A stretch of DNA of 64,000 nucleotides from Rhodoglobus vestalii (lineage in GTDB: Bacteria > Actinomycetota > Actinomycetes > Actinomycetales > Microbacteriaceae). Under the pieces are notes generated by a model. That model was not told the DNA's origin, searched no databases, and saw only the letters and a list, made by a program, of their open reading frames with translations. Location: positions 682,001 through 746,000 of the forward strand of contig NZ_VFRA01000001.1 of assembly GCF_006788895.1 (NCBI RefSeq), given 5' to 3'. Of this stretch, positions 33,498 to 42,161 are shown one piece after another; the first letter of the stretch is position 1; the number at the start of each line of letters is the position of its first letter. The position numbers were made by a program, and so were the translations under genes.

Positions 33498-33502
33498 AGG
33501 GT

Positions 33503-34312
33503 TTAGATCGCGCGTGAGCGGTCTTCTACGAGGTCGCCACCGTTGAAGGTGACACCGATTTCCCGGTAGTAGCCCCCGAGTATCTCGTCAACGGGCAGAA
33601 TCGAGTGCAGTTCGTCCCACTGGGAGTCGCCCAGGTGCAGTTCTGCATCACCCTTCCAGGTTTCGCCAACCTCAACGTCAGTGCCGCCCATCGTGATGAG
33701 CTGGTCGAGTGACATGCCGGCATCCTTGCTGATGGATGGCATGAAACGGCTGTGCAGCATCTTGTGTCCGTTAACGAAACCGTTGCTCTCGGCGGGCTCG
33801 CGCAGCGTGACGACTGCGGAGGCGAGACGGTGATCGTAGGCCGCGATGGACGCACCAAACTGCCCGCCGTTCTCGAGCTTGGGCGTCGCCTTGCCCGCGC
33901 TAAACACCCGCGTGACAGCAATGTTGCCGAGCTTCTTGGGGTAACCCTGGAACCAACCACGGCCGATCGCGAAGTCTTTGTTCACCCAGATGGCGACGCA
34001 GCGGCTGTATACGGTGCCCTTGAACGAGCAGCGCACAACCATGAACGCCTCAAGGTACTGGGCGCGCACAGGATCGAGGAGTTCCAGACCACCGGTGCTG
34101 CAGGACTGCCAGTCAGCCCAGACGATGGCAACAGCGCCGGGCTGTTCCGGGGCAAGATCGATATCGGCGGGAAGAATCGCACGTACGTTGGCTGGATCGG
34201 TCAGATACTCGACAGTGAGCAGCGTTCCCGAGTAGTACCAGGGCATCTCAGGCACGAGCGAACTCGACCCTTGCGGAGTGAGGGGCGGGAGAAATCCTTT
34301 GAGTTCGGTCAT
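33503..34312 (-). CDS. Acetoacetate decarboxylase-family protein
   Basis: A 269-residue beta-cone protein. The N-terminal part (VPEMPWYYSGTLLTVEYLTDPANVRAILP) and the central FQGYPKKLGNIAVTR are diagnostic: Lys-Lys in GYPKKLG corresponds to the Schiff-base Lys of acetoacetate decarboxylase. Many members of this family are not beta-keto acid decarboxylases but aldolase/dehydratase-like enzymes on keto acids, so the reaction is open. A TACACT hexamer (34320-34325) lies seven bases before the ATG (leaderless), and an 18-bp operator-like site covers the -35 region (34334-34351). It is divergent from the permease and convergent to the ligase gene. Confidence 0.85.
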   Translation of the reverse strand: MTELKGFLPPLTPQGSSSLVPEMPWYYSGTLLTVEYLTDPANVRAILPADIDLAPEQPGAVAIVWADWQSCSTGGLELLDPVRAQYLEAFMVVRCSFKGTVYSRCVAIWVNKDFAIGRGWFQGYPKKLGNIAVTRVFSAGKATPKLENGGQFGASIAAYDHRLASAVVTLREPAESNGFVNGHKMLHSRFMPSISKDAGMSLDQLITMGGTDVEVGETWKGDAELHLGDSQWDELHSILPVDEILGGYYREIGVTFNGGDLVEDRSRAI

Positions 34313-34333
34313 GCGCCAGAGTGTAGCCCAAAA

Positions 34334-34351
34334 CAGTTCGTATCCAAATGA
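34334..34351 (-). promoter_or_regulatory. Operator-like site of the acetoacetate-decarboxylase-like gene
   Basis: Read on the minus strand the site is TCATTTGGATACGAACTG: the GGATAC core and arm spacing of the P450 operator with imperfect arms. It lies about where the -35 element of the TACACT promoter should be, so occupation would block transcription. Confidence 0.55.
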
Positions 34352-34405
34352 ATATCTGTAATCGCTTGACGTAGAGGGTGTCTCTTCGCCATGGTGGTAT
34401 CCAAC

Positions 34406-34423
34406 TCGTTCGGATACGGATGA
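34406..34423 (+). promoter_or_regulatory. Operator-like site of the APC permease gene
   Basis: TCGTTCGGATACGGATGA has the same core GGATAC and left arm TCGTTC as other sites of the island, with two mismatches in the right arm. It lies 31 bases before the permease start codon. A second, weaker GGATAC in the opposite sense occurs at 34397-34402. Confidence 0.55.
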
Positions 34424-34453
34424 CTTGGACAGAACTCAATGAGGAGTTTCACT

Positions 34454-35950
34454 ATGGCGCTTGACCAAAAATCCCAGGAAAGCTCCGATCGAACCCTGCG
34501 CAAAGGGCGCCTCGGTGTAATCGGAATCGTCTTCTTTGTTGTGGCAGCAGCAGCACCCCTGGTCGGAATGACGGGCGCAGTTCCCGTCGCAATCGTGCTC
34601 GGTAACGGAGCGGCCGCCCCCGGCGCCTACCTCTTCGCCGGCATAATCCTGCTGCTGTTCAGCGTCGGCTATGCCGCAATGAGCCAGCGCGTCACTAACA
34701 CTGGTGCTTTCTTCGCCTACATTGGCCGTGGACTCGGACGCAACGCTGGAATCGCCGCATCGTTCGTTTCGGTGCTCGCCTACCTCACGATCCAGCTCGC
34801 GATCTATGGATTCTTTGGTGGCCTCATGGAGGCACAAGTCGGCGTGCTCCCCTGGTGGGGCTGGACGCTTCTGGCCTGGCTCGCCGTAACCGCACTGTCT
34901 CTGCTGCGCGTCGACGTCGGCGCCAAACTACTCGGTGTGCTGATGCTTGCAGAACTCACCGTGCTTGTGATCGGCGCAATCGCTATCCTCATCGATGGTG
35001 GCCCAGAGGGCCTCAACTGGGGTGCCTCGTTCTCGCCCGACCTCATTCTTGCCGGCGGCCTTGCCGGTTCCGCCGGAATCGCCTTCGCTTTCGCTTTCGC
35101 CTCGTTTATCGGCTTTGAAGCGACCGCAATCTATGGAGAAGAAAGCAAGAATCCGAAGCGTGCCGTACCGCGCGCAACGTATCTCGCTGTTGGTGTCATC
35201 ACGGTGCTCTTCGCCGTCACCGCATTCGCACTCGTCACCGGCATGGGCGCATCAAACGTCATAGAAGAAACACTCGCTCGCTCCGACGGCCTCGAAAACC
35301 CGGCAGGTGTGCTCTTCTCACTCGCCAGTGACTACGTCGGCCCCTGGCTCGCAACAGTCATGAGCATCCTCGTGCTGTCGAGCCTGTTCGCCGGCCTCCT
35401 CGCGTTCCAGAATGCGGCAAGTCGCTACCTGTTCGCCCTCGGACGAGGTGGTGTGATTTCGAGCTCGGCGGGAACCGTGAATGGTCGCGGAGCTCCCGGC
35501 CGCGCATCCGCAATCGTGTCGATCATTACCGGCATTGTGATGATCCTATTCGCCGCGTTCCAGCTCGACCCCATCGGCAACATGTTCTTCTGGTTCAGCG
35601 GCCTCGCCGTCGTTGCGATCGTACTGATTGAAGCGCTCGTGTGTATTGCCGTCATCCGCTTCTTCCTGCAAAACAAGGGCACCGAAAACGTGTTCGTCAC
35701 ACTGATCGCTCCCGTGCTGGCCTTCATCGGCCTGGTGCTCGCCGAGTACCTGCTGATGTCACGGTTTGGTCTGCTCGCCGGCGAGCTCACGCTCGCTGCG
35801 GGAGTCGACCCCACAGTGACCGCATTCGGGCTCAACGCCTTCGGCTGGTTCCTTGTGCTCTCGCCATTCATCGTTCTCGTGATCGGCTTCGTGGTGTCAC
35901 TGACCCGCAAGAAGACTAACGAAGACCTGCTGCAGGACGTTATTTCCTAA
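34454..35950 (+). CDS. APC-superfamily amino acid/amine permease
   Basis: A 498-residue transporter with 12 expected membrane spans, beginning MALDQKSQESSDRTLRKGRLGVIGIVFFVVAAAAPLVGMTGAVPV. The first-span GxxxxxxAAAAPL, the FAFASFIGFEATAIYGEESKNPKRAVPRA stretch and LFAGLLAFQNAASRYLFALGR are typical of the APC family close to amino acid and amine (putrescine, ethanolamine) importers. Start: GAGGAG precedes the ATG at 34454; an in-frame ATG at 34439 lies within that ribosome site. It carries an operator-like site and is the probable uptake system for the island's substrate. It ends with a four-base convergent overlap with the rhodanese gene. Confidence 0.9.
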   Translation: MALDQKSQESSDRTLRKGRLGVIGIVFFVVAAAAPLVGMTGAVPVAIVLGNGAAAPGAYLFAGIILLLFSVGYAAMSQRVTNTGAFFAYIGRGLGRNAGIAASFVSVLAYLTIQLAIYGFFGGLMEAQVGVLPWWGWTLLAWLAVTALSLLRVDVGAKLLGVLMLAELTVLVIGAIAILIDGGPEGLNWGASFSPDLILAGGLAGSAGIAFAFAFASFIGFEATAIYGEESKNPKRAVPRATYLAVGVITVLFAVTAFALVTGMGASNVIEETLARSDGLENPAGVLFSLASDYVGPWLATVMSILVLSSLFAGLLAFQNAASRYLFALGRGGVISSSAGTVNGRGAPGRASAIVSIITGIVMILFAAFQLDPIGNMFFWFSGLAVVAIVLIEALVCIAVIRFFLQNKGTENVFVTLIAPVLAFIGLVLAEYLLMSRFGLLAGELTLAAGVDPTVTAFGLNAFGWFLVLSPFIVLVIGFVVSLTRKKTNEDLLQDVIS

Positions 35951-36807
35951 GGCGTAGGGCCGGTCGCGACCGGGCGTTCAGGCTGGTTCGCCCACGCCGA
36001 CCATGAGCCAGGGAACAGCGCCGGCCGAAAGCCCGCGATCGTCAGCGCCAGCGCATCGTGTGCCGCCGTGATGCCCGAACCGCAGTACACACCCACTGCC
36101 CGATCGGCACTCACGCCGAGCGCCTCGTACCGTTCACGCAGTGTCTCGGCGTCGAGAAAGCGACCGGTGCTACCCAGATTACCGGCGGTGGGCGCGCTGA
36201 CTGCCCCGGGGATGTGGCCGGCGCGAGGGTCGATCGGCTCGGTTTCGCCGCGGTACCGCTCGCCTGCACGGGCATCCAGCAGTACACCGCTCTGTGGCAG
36301 GGCGGCAGCATCGTCAGCACTCAGTAGTGGCTCGTGGCCAGCGCTCAGCGTGATGGTTCCCGGTGTTGCGTTCGTCATATCGTCGGTTCCGGTGGCGAGT
36401 GGATGCCCGGCCGCGGCCCATGTGGGCAGTGCGCCGTCAAGCACCCGCACGTCAGCGACCCCCATGTAGCGCAGCAACCACCACGCCCGGCCAGCAGCGA
36501 GACTATTCCAGTCGTCGTAGACCACAACGATATCGCCGTCGTTCAGGCCCCATCCACGGGCAGCCTTCTGAAAGTCGTCGGCGTGAGGCAGCGGATGGCG
36601 GCCCTCCTGCGGTTCACCGTGGCGAGCAAGTTCAGTGTCGAGATCGACATACACGGCACCGGGAATATGGCCTGCTTCGTATAGCGGGAGTCCTGCCGGT
36701 CCGCCCAGACTCCAGCGCACATCGAGAACCCGCACGGGCGCCGACCCACTAGCGGCAGCACTGAGCAGCGCAGCAAGCTCGTTTGCGGCAACAAGGGGGT
36801 GGGGCAT
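35947..36807 (-). CDS. Tandem-rhodanese sulfurtransferase (SseA/3-mercaptopyruvate type)
   Basis: A 286-residue protein with two rhodanese domains. The N-terminal one is inactive-looking (VRVLDVRWSLGGPAGLPLYEAGHIPGAVYVDLD...). The C-terminal one bears the catalytic Cys in VGVYCGSGITAAHDALAL (about residue 245); CGSGITA is the form found in mercaptopyruvate sulfurtransferases. It moves sulfane sulfur from thiosulfate or 3-mercaptopyruvate to an acceptor such as cyanide or a thiol. GGAG lies seven bases before the ATG. It converges on the permease gene and has no visible link to the catabolic island. Confidence 0.9.
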   Translation of the reverse strand: MPHPLVAANELAALLSAAASGSAPVRVLDVRWSLGGPAGLPLYEAGHIPGAVYVDLDTELARHGEPQEGRHPLPHADDFQKAARGWGLNDGDIVVVYDDWNSLAAGRAWWLLRYMGVADVRVLDGALPTWAAAGHPLATGTDDMTNATPGTITLSAGHEPLLSADDAAALPQSGVLLDARAGERYRGETEPIDPRAGHIPGAVSAPTAGNLGSTGRFLDAETLRERYEALGVSADRAVGVYCGSGITAAHDALALTIAGFRPALFPGSWSAWANQPERPVATGPTP

Positions 36808-36899
36808 CCGAGGCTCCGATCAGAGGGGTAGCTCCATGATTGCAGCTGCGACGGGTGTTCGAGCACGCAGAGCGCAGATATTCGGCCTACGCTGAAGTC

Positions 36900-39074
36900 A
36901 TGCTCACCCCCCCTGAAGCCGCAAAGGTTCCCACCGAACGCCTACACCACGGCGACCACTTCATCGACAACTACGAGTGGATGCGTGACAAAGAGCACCC
37001 CGACACCCTCGCGCACCTCCATGCCGAGAACGCCTACACCGCGGCGCGCACGGGCCACCTCAGTGTGTTGCAGGAGCAGATTTTCGAAGAGATTAAAGCA
37101 CGCACCCAGGAGACCGACCTGAGCGTTCCGGTGCGCCGCGGCCAGTGGTGGTATTTCAATCGCACCGAAGAGGGCAAGCAATACTCGATCCACTGCCGTG
37201 TGCCCGTGGCGGATGCCAATGACTGGACTCCCCCCACGATCGCAGAGTCTGCAGCCCACCAGCTGCCCGGCGAACAAATCCTGCTCGACGATAACGCCGA
37301 AGCCGAGGGAAACGACTTCTATAGCCTCGGCACGTTCTCGCTGAGTGACGACGGAACCCTACTGCTCTACGGCGTCGATATCGAAGGCGACGAACGCTAC
37401 ACCCTTCGTGTTCGGCAACTGGGCACTGCCACTGATACGAGCGACACGACCACCACCACGATCACGCGCTTCAGCTCTGCCGATGACCTTCCCGATGAGA
37501 TCTCCGGCACCGCCGCGGGTGCGCTGCTGGATGCCACTGGCCGCTACGTCTTCTCCACGACGGTCGATGAAGCGTGGCGCCCCGACACCGTCTGGCGTCA
37601 CGAGCTCGGCACTGCAACGGCATCCGCGGTTCAGGTTTTTCATGAACCCGACGAGAGTTTCTGGGTGGACGTTGGTCGCTCGCGCAGCGGCAAATACTTG
37701 GCAATTGAGGCCGGTTCGCGCCTGACCAGTGAAACGCGCTTGCTCGACACGAGCACCCCAACGGGCGAATTCGAGGTCGTCTGGCCGCGCGAAGTGGGAG
37801 TCGAGTACGACGTCGAGCATGTGATTGTCGGCACGCAAGATCGCCTGCTGATCGTGCACAACAAAAACGCCATCAATTTTGAGCTGGTGAGCGTCGCGGC
37901 CGATGATGCGCTCGGCGAGCGCCGTATCATCCTTCCGCACAATGAGGCCGTGCGGCTCGAGAGCGTCGATGCATTCCGCGATTTTGTGGCGATCGAGTAC
38001 CGCCGCGAGGGGCTTACGCGGGTGGCAGTGGCGATGGTTCCGAAGCATGGTGGCCGCTACGAAGACACTCCGCACGAGCTGCAGTTCGACGACGAACTCT
38101 TCACGGTGGGGCTCAGTTCGAATCCGGATTGGAACCAGCCCAGCATCCGCCTCAGCTATGGAAGCTTTGTCACACCGACCATCGTCTACGACTATCTGGT
38201 GGATGACAGCGAACTAATCCTGCGCAAACAGCAGCCGGTGCTCGGCCGCTTTGATCCGGCGCTGTACACCCAGCGTCGGGAGTGGGCCACAGCCTCCGAT
38301 GGCACCCGCGTGCCGATCTCTCTCGTCTACCGCAACGATCTTGTTGAGCCGGGTACACCCGCGCCGACTCTGCTTTACGGTTATGGCTCATATGAGATCA
38401 GCATCGACCCTGGCTTTGCTGTTGGCCGGCTGAGCCTGCTCGACCGTGGCATGATTTTTGCGGTTGCCCATGTGCGCGGGGGTGGCGAACTGGGTCGCAC
38501 CTGGTACGAGGGCGGCAAGAAGCTGCACAAGCGCAACACCTTCACCGACTTTGTGGAGTGCGCCAGACACCTCATCGATATCGATGCCACGTCGAGCAAC
38601 CGACTCGTTGCCGAGGGCGGCAGCGCAGGCGGACTACTGATGGGCGCCGTGGCCAACCTGGCCCCTCAACTGTTCTCGGGCATCCTCGCGGTGGTGCCGT
38701 TCGTTGACCCGCTCACGTCGATCCTCGACCCTTCGCTGCCGCTGACCGTCATCGAGTGGGATGAGTGGGGCGACCCCCTCCACAATGAGGAGGTCTACTA
38801 CTACATGAAGTCGTACTCACCATTCGAGAATGTGCACGACACCCACTACCCGCCCATTCTCGCCGTGACCTCACTGAATGACACTCGCGTGCTCTACGTC
38901 GAGCCAGCGAAATGGGTGGCACGACTGCGCGAAGTGGGGGCGGATGCTCTCCTCAAGACCGAGATGGCGGCCGGCCACGGCGGTGTCTCTGGTCGCTACA
39001 GCGCGTGGCGTGAACGGGCCTTCACCTACGCGTGGACAATCGATGCCGTGCGCGGATCAGCGAGCTCGCTCTAG
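36900..39074 (+). CDS. ptrB: Prolyl oligopeptidase family S9A (oligopeptidase B)
   Basis: A 724-residue cytosolic serine peptidase: N-terminal beta-propeller (residues ~75-410) and C-terminal alpha/beta-hydrolase. The nucleophile Ser is in [17 protein letters not shown] (about residue 577) and the catalytic His in [13 protein letters not shown] (about residue 702). [35 protein letters not shown] at the start and [26 protein letters not shown] before the active site are typical of oligopeptidase B, which cuts short peptides after Arg/Lys. ATG at 36900 has TACGCT (36888-36893) six bases upstream, a leaderless layout. An earlier start at 36840 is less likely. It overlaps nadE's end by four bases. 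Confidence 0.94.
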   Translation: MLTPPEAAKVPTERLHHGDHFIDNYEWMRDKEHPDTLAHLHAENAYTAARTGHLSVLQEQIFEEIKARTQETDLSVPVRRGQWWYFNRTEEGKQYSIHCRVPVADANDWTPPTIAESAAHQLPGEQILLDDNAEAEGNDFYSLGTFSLSDDGTLLLYGVDIEGDERYTLRVRQLGTATDTSDTTTTTITRFSSADDLPDEISGTAAGALLDATGRYVFSTTVDEAWRPDTVWRHELGTATASAVQVFHEPDESFWVDVGRSRSGKYLAIEAGSRLTSETRLLDTSTPTGEFEVVWPREVGVEYDVEHVIVGTQDRLLIVHNKNAINFELVSVAADDALGERRIILPHNEAVRLESVDAFRDFVAIEYRREGLTRVAVAMVPKHGGRYEDTPHELQFDDELFTVGLSSNPDWNQPSIRLSYGSFVTPTIVYDYLVDDSELILRKQQPVLGRFDPALYTQRREWATASDGTRVPISLVYRNDLVEPGTPAPTLLYGYGSYEISIDPGFAVGRLSLLDRGMIFAVAHVRGGGELGRTWYEGGKKLHKRNTFTDFVECARHLIDIDATSSNRLVAEGGSAGGLLMGAVANLAPQLFSGILAVVPFVDPLTSILDPSLPLTVIEWDEWGDPLHNEEVYYYMKSYSPFENVHDTHYPPILAVTSLNDTRVLYVEPAKWVARLREVGADALLKTEMAAGHGGVSGRYSAWRERAFTYAWTIDAVRGSASSL

Positions 39075-39895
39075 TCGGTCCACCACTCGTCAAACATTGA
39101 CACCGGCACGGTGCGCTTGTGGCGAGTGTTGAGGTACTTGGTCTCGATTTGCACAGCAACTTTTTCAGGGACTTCGCGCCCCTCGAGGTAGTCATCGATG
39201 TGGTCGTAGGTGACCCCGAGATTAGCTTCATCAGCCTGACCCGGCGTTCCATCCAGCAAATCGGCCGTCGGCACCTTGTTATAGAGCCGCTCGGGTGCGC
39301 CCAGGTGTTTGAGCAGCTGCTTGCCCTGACGCTTCGTGAGAGCTGTTAGCGGCAGCACGTCAGCACCGCCGTCACCAAACTTGGTGAAAAAACCGGTGAC
39401 CGCTTCGGCAGCGTGATCAGTTCCCACAACGAGGTAGCCGAGCTGCCCGGCAATCGCATACTGTGCCACCATGCGCTCACGAGCCTTGGCATTGCCCTTC
39501 ACGAAGTCCGAGATTGGCTCAGCCATGGCGTCCGCAAATTCCGCCACAATGCCATCAACGGCACGTTGGATGTTGAAGGTCACCTCCCGGTCAGCCTCAA
39601 TAAAGTCGAGTGCCACCTGCGCATCATCCTCGTCGTGCTGCACACCGTAAGGAAGTCGTACCGCAACGAACTGGGCCGCAGTGCCCTCAGCACGCAACTC
39701 GGCAACCGCCAACTGGCAGAGCCGCCCGGCAAGCGACGAATCTTGACCACCGCTGATGCCCAGCACGAGACCCGCGGCGCGAGATGCCGTGAGGTACTTC
39801 TTAAGAAAATCGATGCGCATGCGGACCTGCTCGGCAGCGTCAATCGAGGGCTGGGTATTCAAGTCATAAATGATGCGCGCCTGTAACGAAGTCAT
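39071..39895 (-). CDS. nadE: NAD synthetase, ammonia-dependent
   Basis: A 274-residue enzyme that amidates deamido-NAD with ammonia to complete NAD synthesis. The ATP-pyrophosphatase P-loop is [17 protein letters not shown] (SGGQDS, about residues 46-51). Further signatures are [63 protein letters not shown] and [16 protein letters not shown]. There is no glutaminase domain, so this is the short E. coli/Bacillus type that needs free ammonia. A TAGATT hexamer (39902-39907) sits six bases before the ATG (leaderless). Confidence 0.96.
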   Translation of the reverse strand: MTSLQARIIYDLNTQPSIDAAEQVRMRIDFLKKYLTASRAAGLVLGISGGQDSSLAGRLCQLAVAELRAEGTAAQFVAVRLPYGVQHDEDDAQVALDFIEADREVTFNIQRAVDGIVAEFADAMAEPISDFVKGNAKARERMVAQYAIAGQLGYLVVGTDHAAEAVTGFFTKFGDGGADVLPLTALTKRQGKQLLKHLGAPERLYNKVPTADLLDGTPGQADEANLGVTYDHIDDYLEGREVPEKVAVQIETKYLNTRHKRTVPVSMFDEWWTD

Positions 39896-39996
39896 ACCTC
39901 AAATCTAACCCGCACACCCTGAATTAGGATTATTCACATTCTTCACACCGCGGTATTCGCTGTTCCCCACAATTCCGCGTACGTTTTCAGTGACAT

Positions 39997-40026
39997 CGGT
40001 ACGCGATAGTTCGGTACGCCATAGAT
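39997..40026. repeat. Two-copy 15-bp direct repeat upstream of the ThrE-type gene
   Basis: CGGTACGCGATAGTT is followed directly by CGGTACGCCATAGAT, differing at two positions. It sits 28 bases before the start codon in a promoter region, so it may be a regulator's direct-repeat site or part of the promoter itself. Confidence 0.5.
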
Positions 40027-40053
40027 CGGGACACCACAGAAAGAAGACGGGTG

Positions 40054-41892
40054 ATGAAGAGAGTTGCGATGCGCCACCTGAGCGCGCAGATGCTCATTCT
40101 TGCTGTCTGCACCGCGGGAGTGCTCACGTTTGCGGCGCCTGCAGCCGCAACATTGTCGCCCGCAACCTCGTCGCCCGCCCACGCAATTGTGATGGCGGTA
40201 GATGATCCCGCGGCTCCCGAGCCTCTACCGCCCGGGGCGTTAAATCCGGCGGAAGTGTCGACGCCGGAACCTGTCCCCACTGTCTCGCCAACACCGACGC
40301 TGACCCCAACTCCAAGCCCGACGCAAACTCCGACCCCGACTGAGACGGTCATCCCGAGTCCGGTGCCAACCCCAACCCCAGTGCCCAGCGAAACGCCGGT
40401 CGAGCAAGACACCGGCGAAGTGACACCGCTGCCAGCTGTGCCGCCGAGCTTTGCCACGTCAAAGGTTTCACTGACGACGCTAGTGATCGCCATCTCGGTG
40501 TTGGCGGCCAGCCTGATCGTGCTGTGGCTGATGCTCCGTCGACGCCCAAACGCCGCGTCGACCGCTTCTGCTGCAGTGCCCGCGACAACGAGCGCGACAG
40601 CTGCCGCCGTGGTGCTCGATTCGATGGCCGATACCGGTGCGGCCATGATCGACAGTGGCTACCCCGTGAGCATGGTGCGCTCTGCCGTGCAGGATATTGC
40701 TGCCGCTAACGGGTACCCGTCCGCCGAAGTGGTTGTGTTTCCCACCGCCCTCTTCGTATCGCTTAACGACGAAAGCACCACCCTCACGAGAGCGGTGTCG
40801 GCCGGACGGCGATCGTACCTGCTGTATCAGGTCGATGTAATCGATCGCGTCGTCAAAGTGGGGCGGCTTCGCGCCGGATCGAGCGCTTGGGTCACGCGCC
40901 AGCTCGCCAAGGTAGGCGGACTGGCCGCCCCATTCACCAGCGGTCCCCGAGTGCTTGGCTACGCTCTCACCTCGGGCGCAATCGCCGTGCTCTTGGGCGC
41001 ATCCTGGTTGGGAATCCTTGTCGCCGCAATCCTCGGCGCCGGTGTCGGCACGCTGCTGTTACTCGGTGAACGATTGGCGCCCAGCTACAACGCGCTGGTG
41101 ATTGTCGCGGCAGCGCTCGGTTCCTCCGTAATCGTGCTGCTCGTCGCACGGGCGGCCAGTGACCCCGGAGTGTTGCCATCGTTAGTTGCCCCGCTCGTGA
41201 TTCTGCTACCGGGAGGGCTGCTGACGACCGCAGTGATCGAACTCGCAACCGGCCATATCATGTCCGGTTCCGCACGAGCTGCGGCGGGCGCAATGCGTCT
41301 GTTGCTGCTCGCCGTCGGCATACTTTCCGCCAGTGCCCTCGTAGGGGTACCCCGGGTCGAACTCGACGTAGCTAGCGAGCCGTTAGGCCCCCTCGCCCCC
41401 TGGATCGCCGTAGCGCTGTTCGGCGTCGGCATCACCATTTATCAGTGCGCGAGACCAGCATCCATTCCGTGGATTCTGCTCGTGCTCTATGTTGCGTATG
41501 GCGCTCAAGTTATTGGGGATGTGCTGTTTGGTGGAGTGCTTTCTGCCCTGATCGGTGCGATCGCGATGACCCCGGTGGCGGTGGTCGTCGCTCGACACCG
41601 AAACGGCCCGCCCGCAATAGTAAGTTTCTTGCCCGCGTTTTGGATTCTCGTGCCCGGAGCACTGGGTCTCGTTGGGGTCACCGAAGTGCTCGGCGGCGAC
41701 TCCGGGGCCGGGGGAACCCTCGTGACAGCGCTCGGCACCATGATCGCTATTGCCCTCGGTGTGCTGATCGGGCTCGCCGCGTCCAGTTCACTTCGTGATC
41801 GTCGGCTGCCGAAACTTTTTGACTTCCTCGAACCGCTTCCGGTCCCGGTTTCGGAGCCGCGGCGAGACTCAGCGCCCGACGGGGTTGGATAG
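40054..41892 (+). CDS. ThrE-type threonine/serine exporter with secreted Pro/Thr-rich N-terminal segment
   Basis: A 612-residue membrane protein. From about residue 185 it matches the ThrE (DUF1212/DUF3815) family: a soluble domain (AAVVLDSMADTGAAMIDSGYPVSMVRSAVQDIAAANGYPSAEVVVFPTALFVSL) then about ten membrane spans ending with the DUF3815 half (GALGLVGVTEVLGG). The N-terminus is unusual: a signal-peptide-like stretch (LILAVCTAGVLTFAAPAAA), a ~75-residue Pro/Thr linker (TVSPTPTLTPTPSPTQTPTP) and one more membrane span (LTTLVIAISVLAASLIVLWLML). The family exports threonine and serine; specificity here is untested. The ATG at 40054 is close to AGAAG; a GTG lies one codon earlier. Confidence 0.85.
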   Translation: MKRVAMRHLSAQMLILAVCTAGVLTFAAPAAATLSPATSSPAHAIVMAVDDPAAPEPLPPGALNPAEVSTPEPVPTVSPTPTLTPTPSPTQTPTPTETVIPSPVPTPTPVPSETPVEQDTGEVTPLPAVPPSFATSKVSLTTLVIAISVLAASLIVLWLMLRRRPNAASTASAAVPATTSATAAAVVLDSMADTGAAMIDSGYPVSMVRSAVQDIAAANGYPSAEVVVFPTALFVSLNDESTTLTRAVSAGRRSYLLYQVDVIDRVVKVGRLRAGSSAWVTRQLAKVGGLAAPFTSGPRVLGYALTSGAIAVLLGASWLGILVAAILGAGVGTLLLLGERLAPSYNALVIVAAALGSSVIVLLVARAASDPGVLPSLVAPLVILLPGGLLTTAVIELATGHIMSGSARAAAGAMRLLLLAVGILSASALVGVPRVELDVASEPLGPLAPWIAVALFGVGITIYQCARPASIPWILLVLYVAYGAQVIGDVLFGGVLSALIGAIAMTPVAVVVARHRNGPPAIVSFLPAFWILVPGALGLVGVTEVLGGDSGAGGTLVTALGTMIAIALGVLIGLAASSSLRDRRLPKLFDFLEPLPVPVSEPRRDSAPDGVG

Positions 41893-41941
41893 TCCCTGAG
41901 ATACCGCCCAGCGCGTGCATGTGTTTCGGCCGGAAACAACA

Positions 41942-41969
41942 AAATCCCCCTCCCGAGGGAGAAGGATTT
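41942..41969 (-). terminator. Rho-independent terminator after tRNA-fMet
   Basis: Stem AAATCC/GGATTT extended by CTCCC/GGGAG around a GA loop, with TTTTGTTGTT following on the minus strand. It lies 28 bases beyond the tRNA 3' end. The symmetrical ends may also stop transcription from the ThrE-type gene on the plus strand. Confidence 0.8.
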
Positions 41970-41997
41970 CAGTTGCGATGTCTGAGACGTCTTTTCG

Positions 41998-42071
41998 TTG
42001 CGGGGACAGGATTTGAACCTGCGACCTCTGGGTTATGAGCCCAGCGAGCTACCGAACTGCTCCACCCCGCG
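41998..42071 (-). tRNA. Initiator tRNA-Met (CAT anticodon)
   Basis: A 74-base cloverleaf on the minus strand: acceptor CGCGGGG pairing with CCCCGCA, D-arm AGCTCGCTGGGCTC region, anticodon stem CTGGG/CCCAG around CTCATAA, and T-arm GCAGGTTCAAATCCTGT. The C1-A72 mismatch at the end of the acceptor stem and the GGG/CCC pairs of the anticodon stem are the marks of bacterial initiator tRNA. The 3' CCA is not encoded. Confidence 0.95.
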
Positions 42072-42112
42072 GCGTGTAAACAACACTAACACAGGGTTCG
42101 AGCCACGAAAAC

Positions 42113-42155
42113 CTGACTCAGCGGGCGCACTACGTGCTGCGGCCCGCCGAGTCAG
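42113..42155 (-). terminator. Terminator of the UPF0182 gene
   Basis: CTGACTC-A-GCGGGC pairs with GCCCGC-C-GAGTCAG (one mismatch) around a loop that can itself fold (GCAC/GTGC). It lies six bases beyond the UPF0182 stop codon; GTTTTCG follows on the minus strand. Confidence 0.75.
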
Positions 42156-42161
42156 AACGTA

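Noticed and set aside
27685..36807. Recent horizontal transfer of the catabolic island
   Set aside because: Apart from its operators I saw no transposase, flanking repeat, tRNA junction or clear change in codon use; the claim would need a comparative search.
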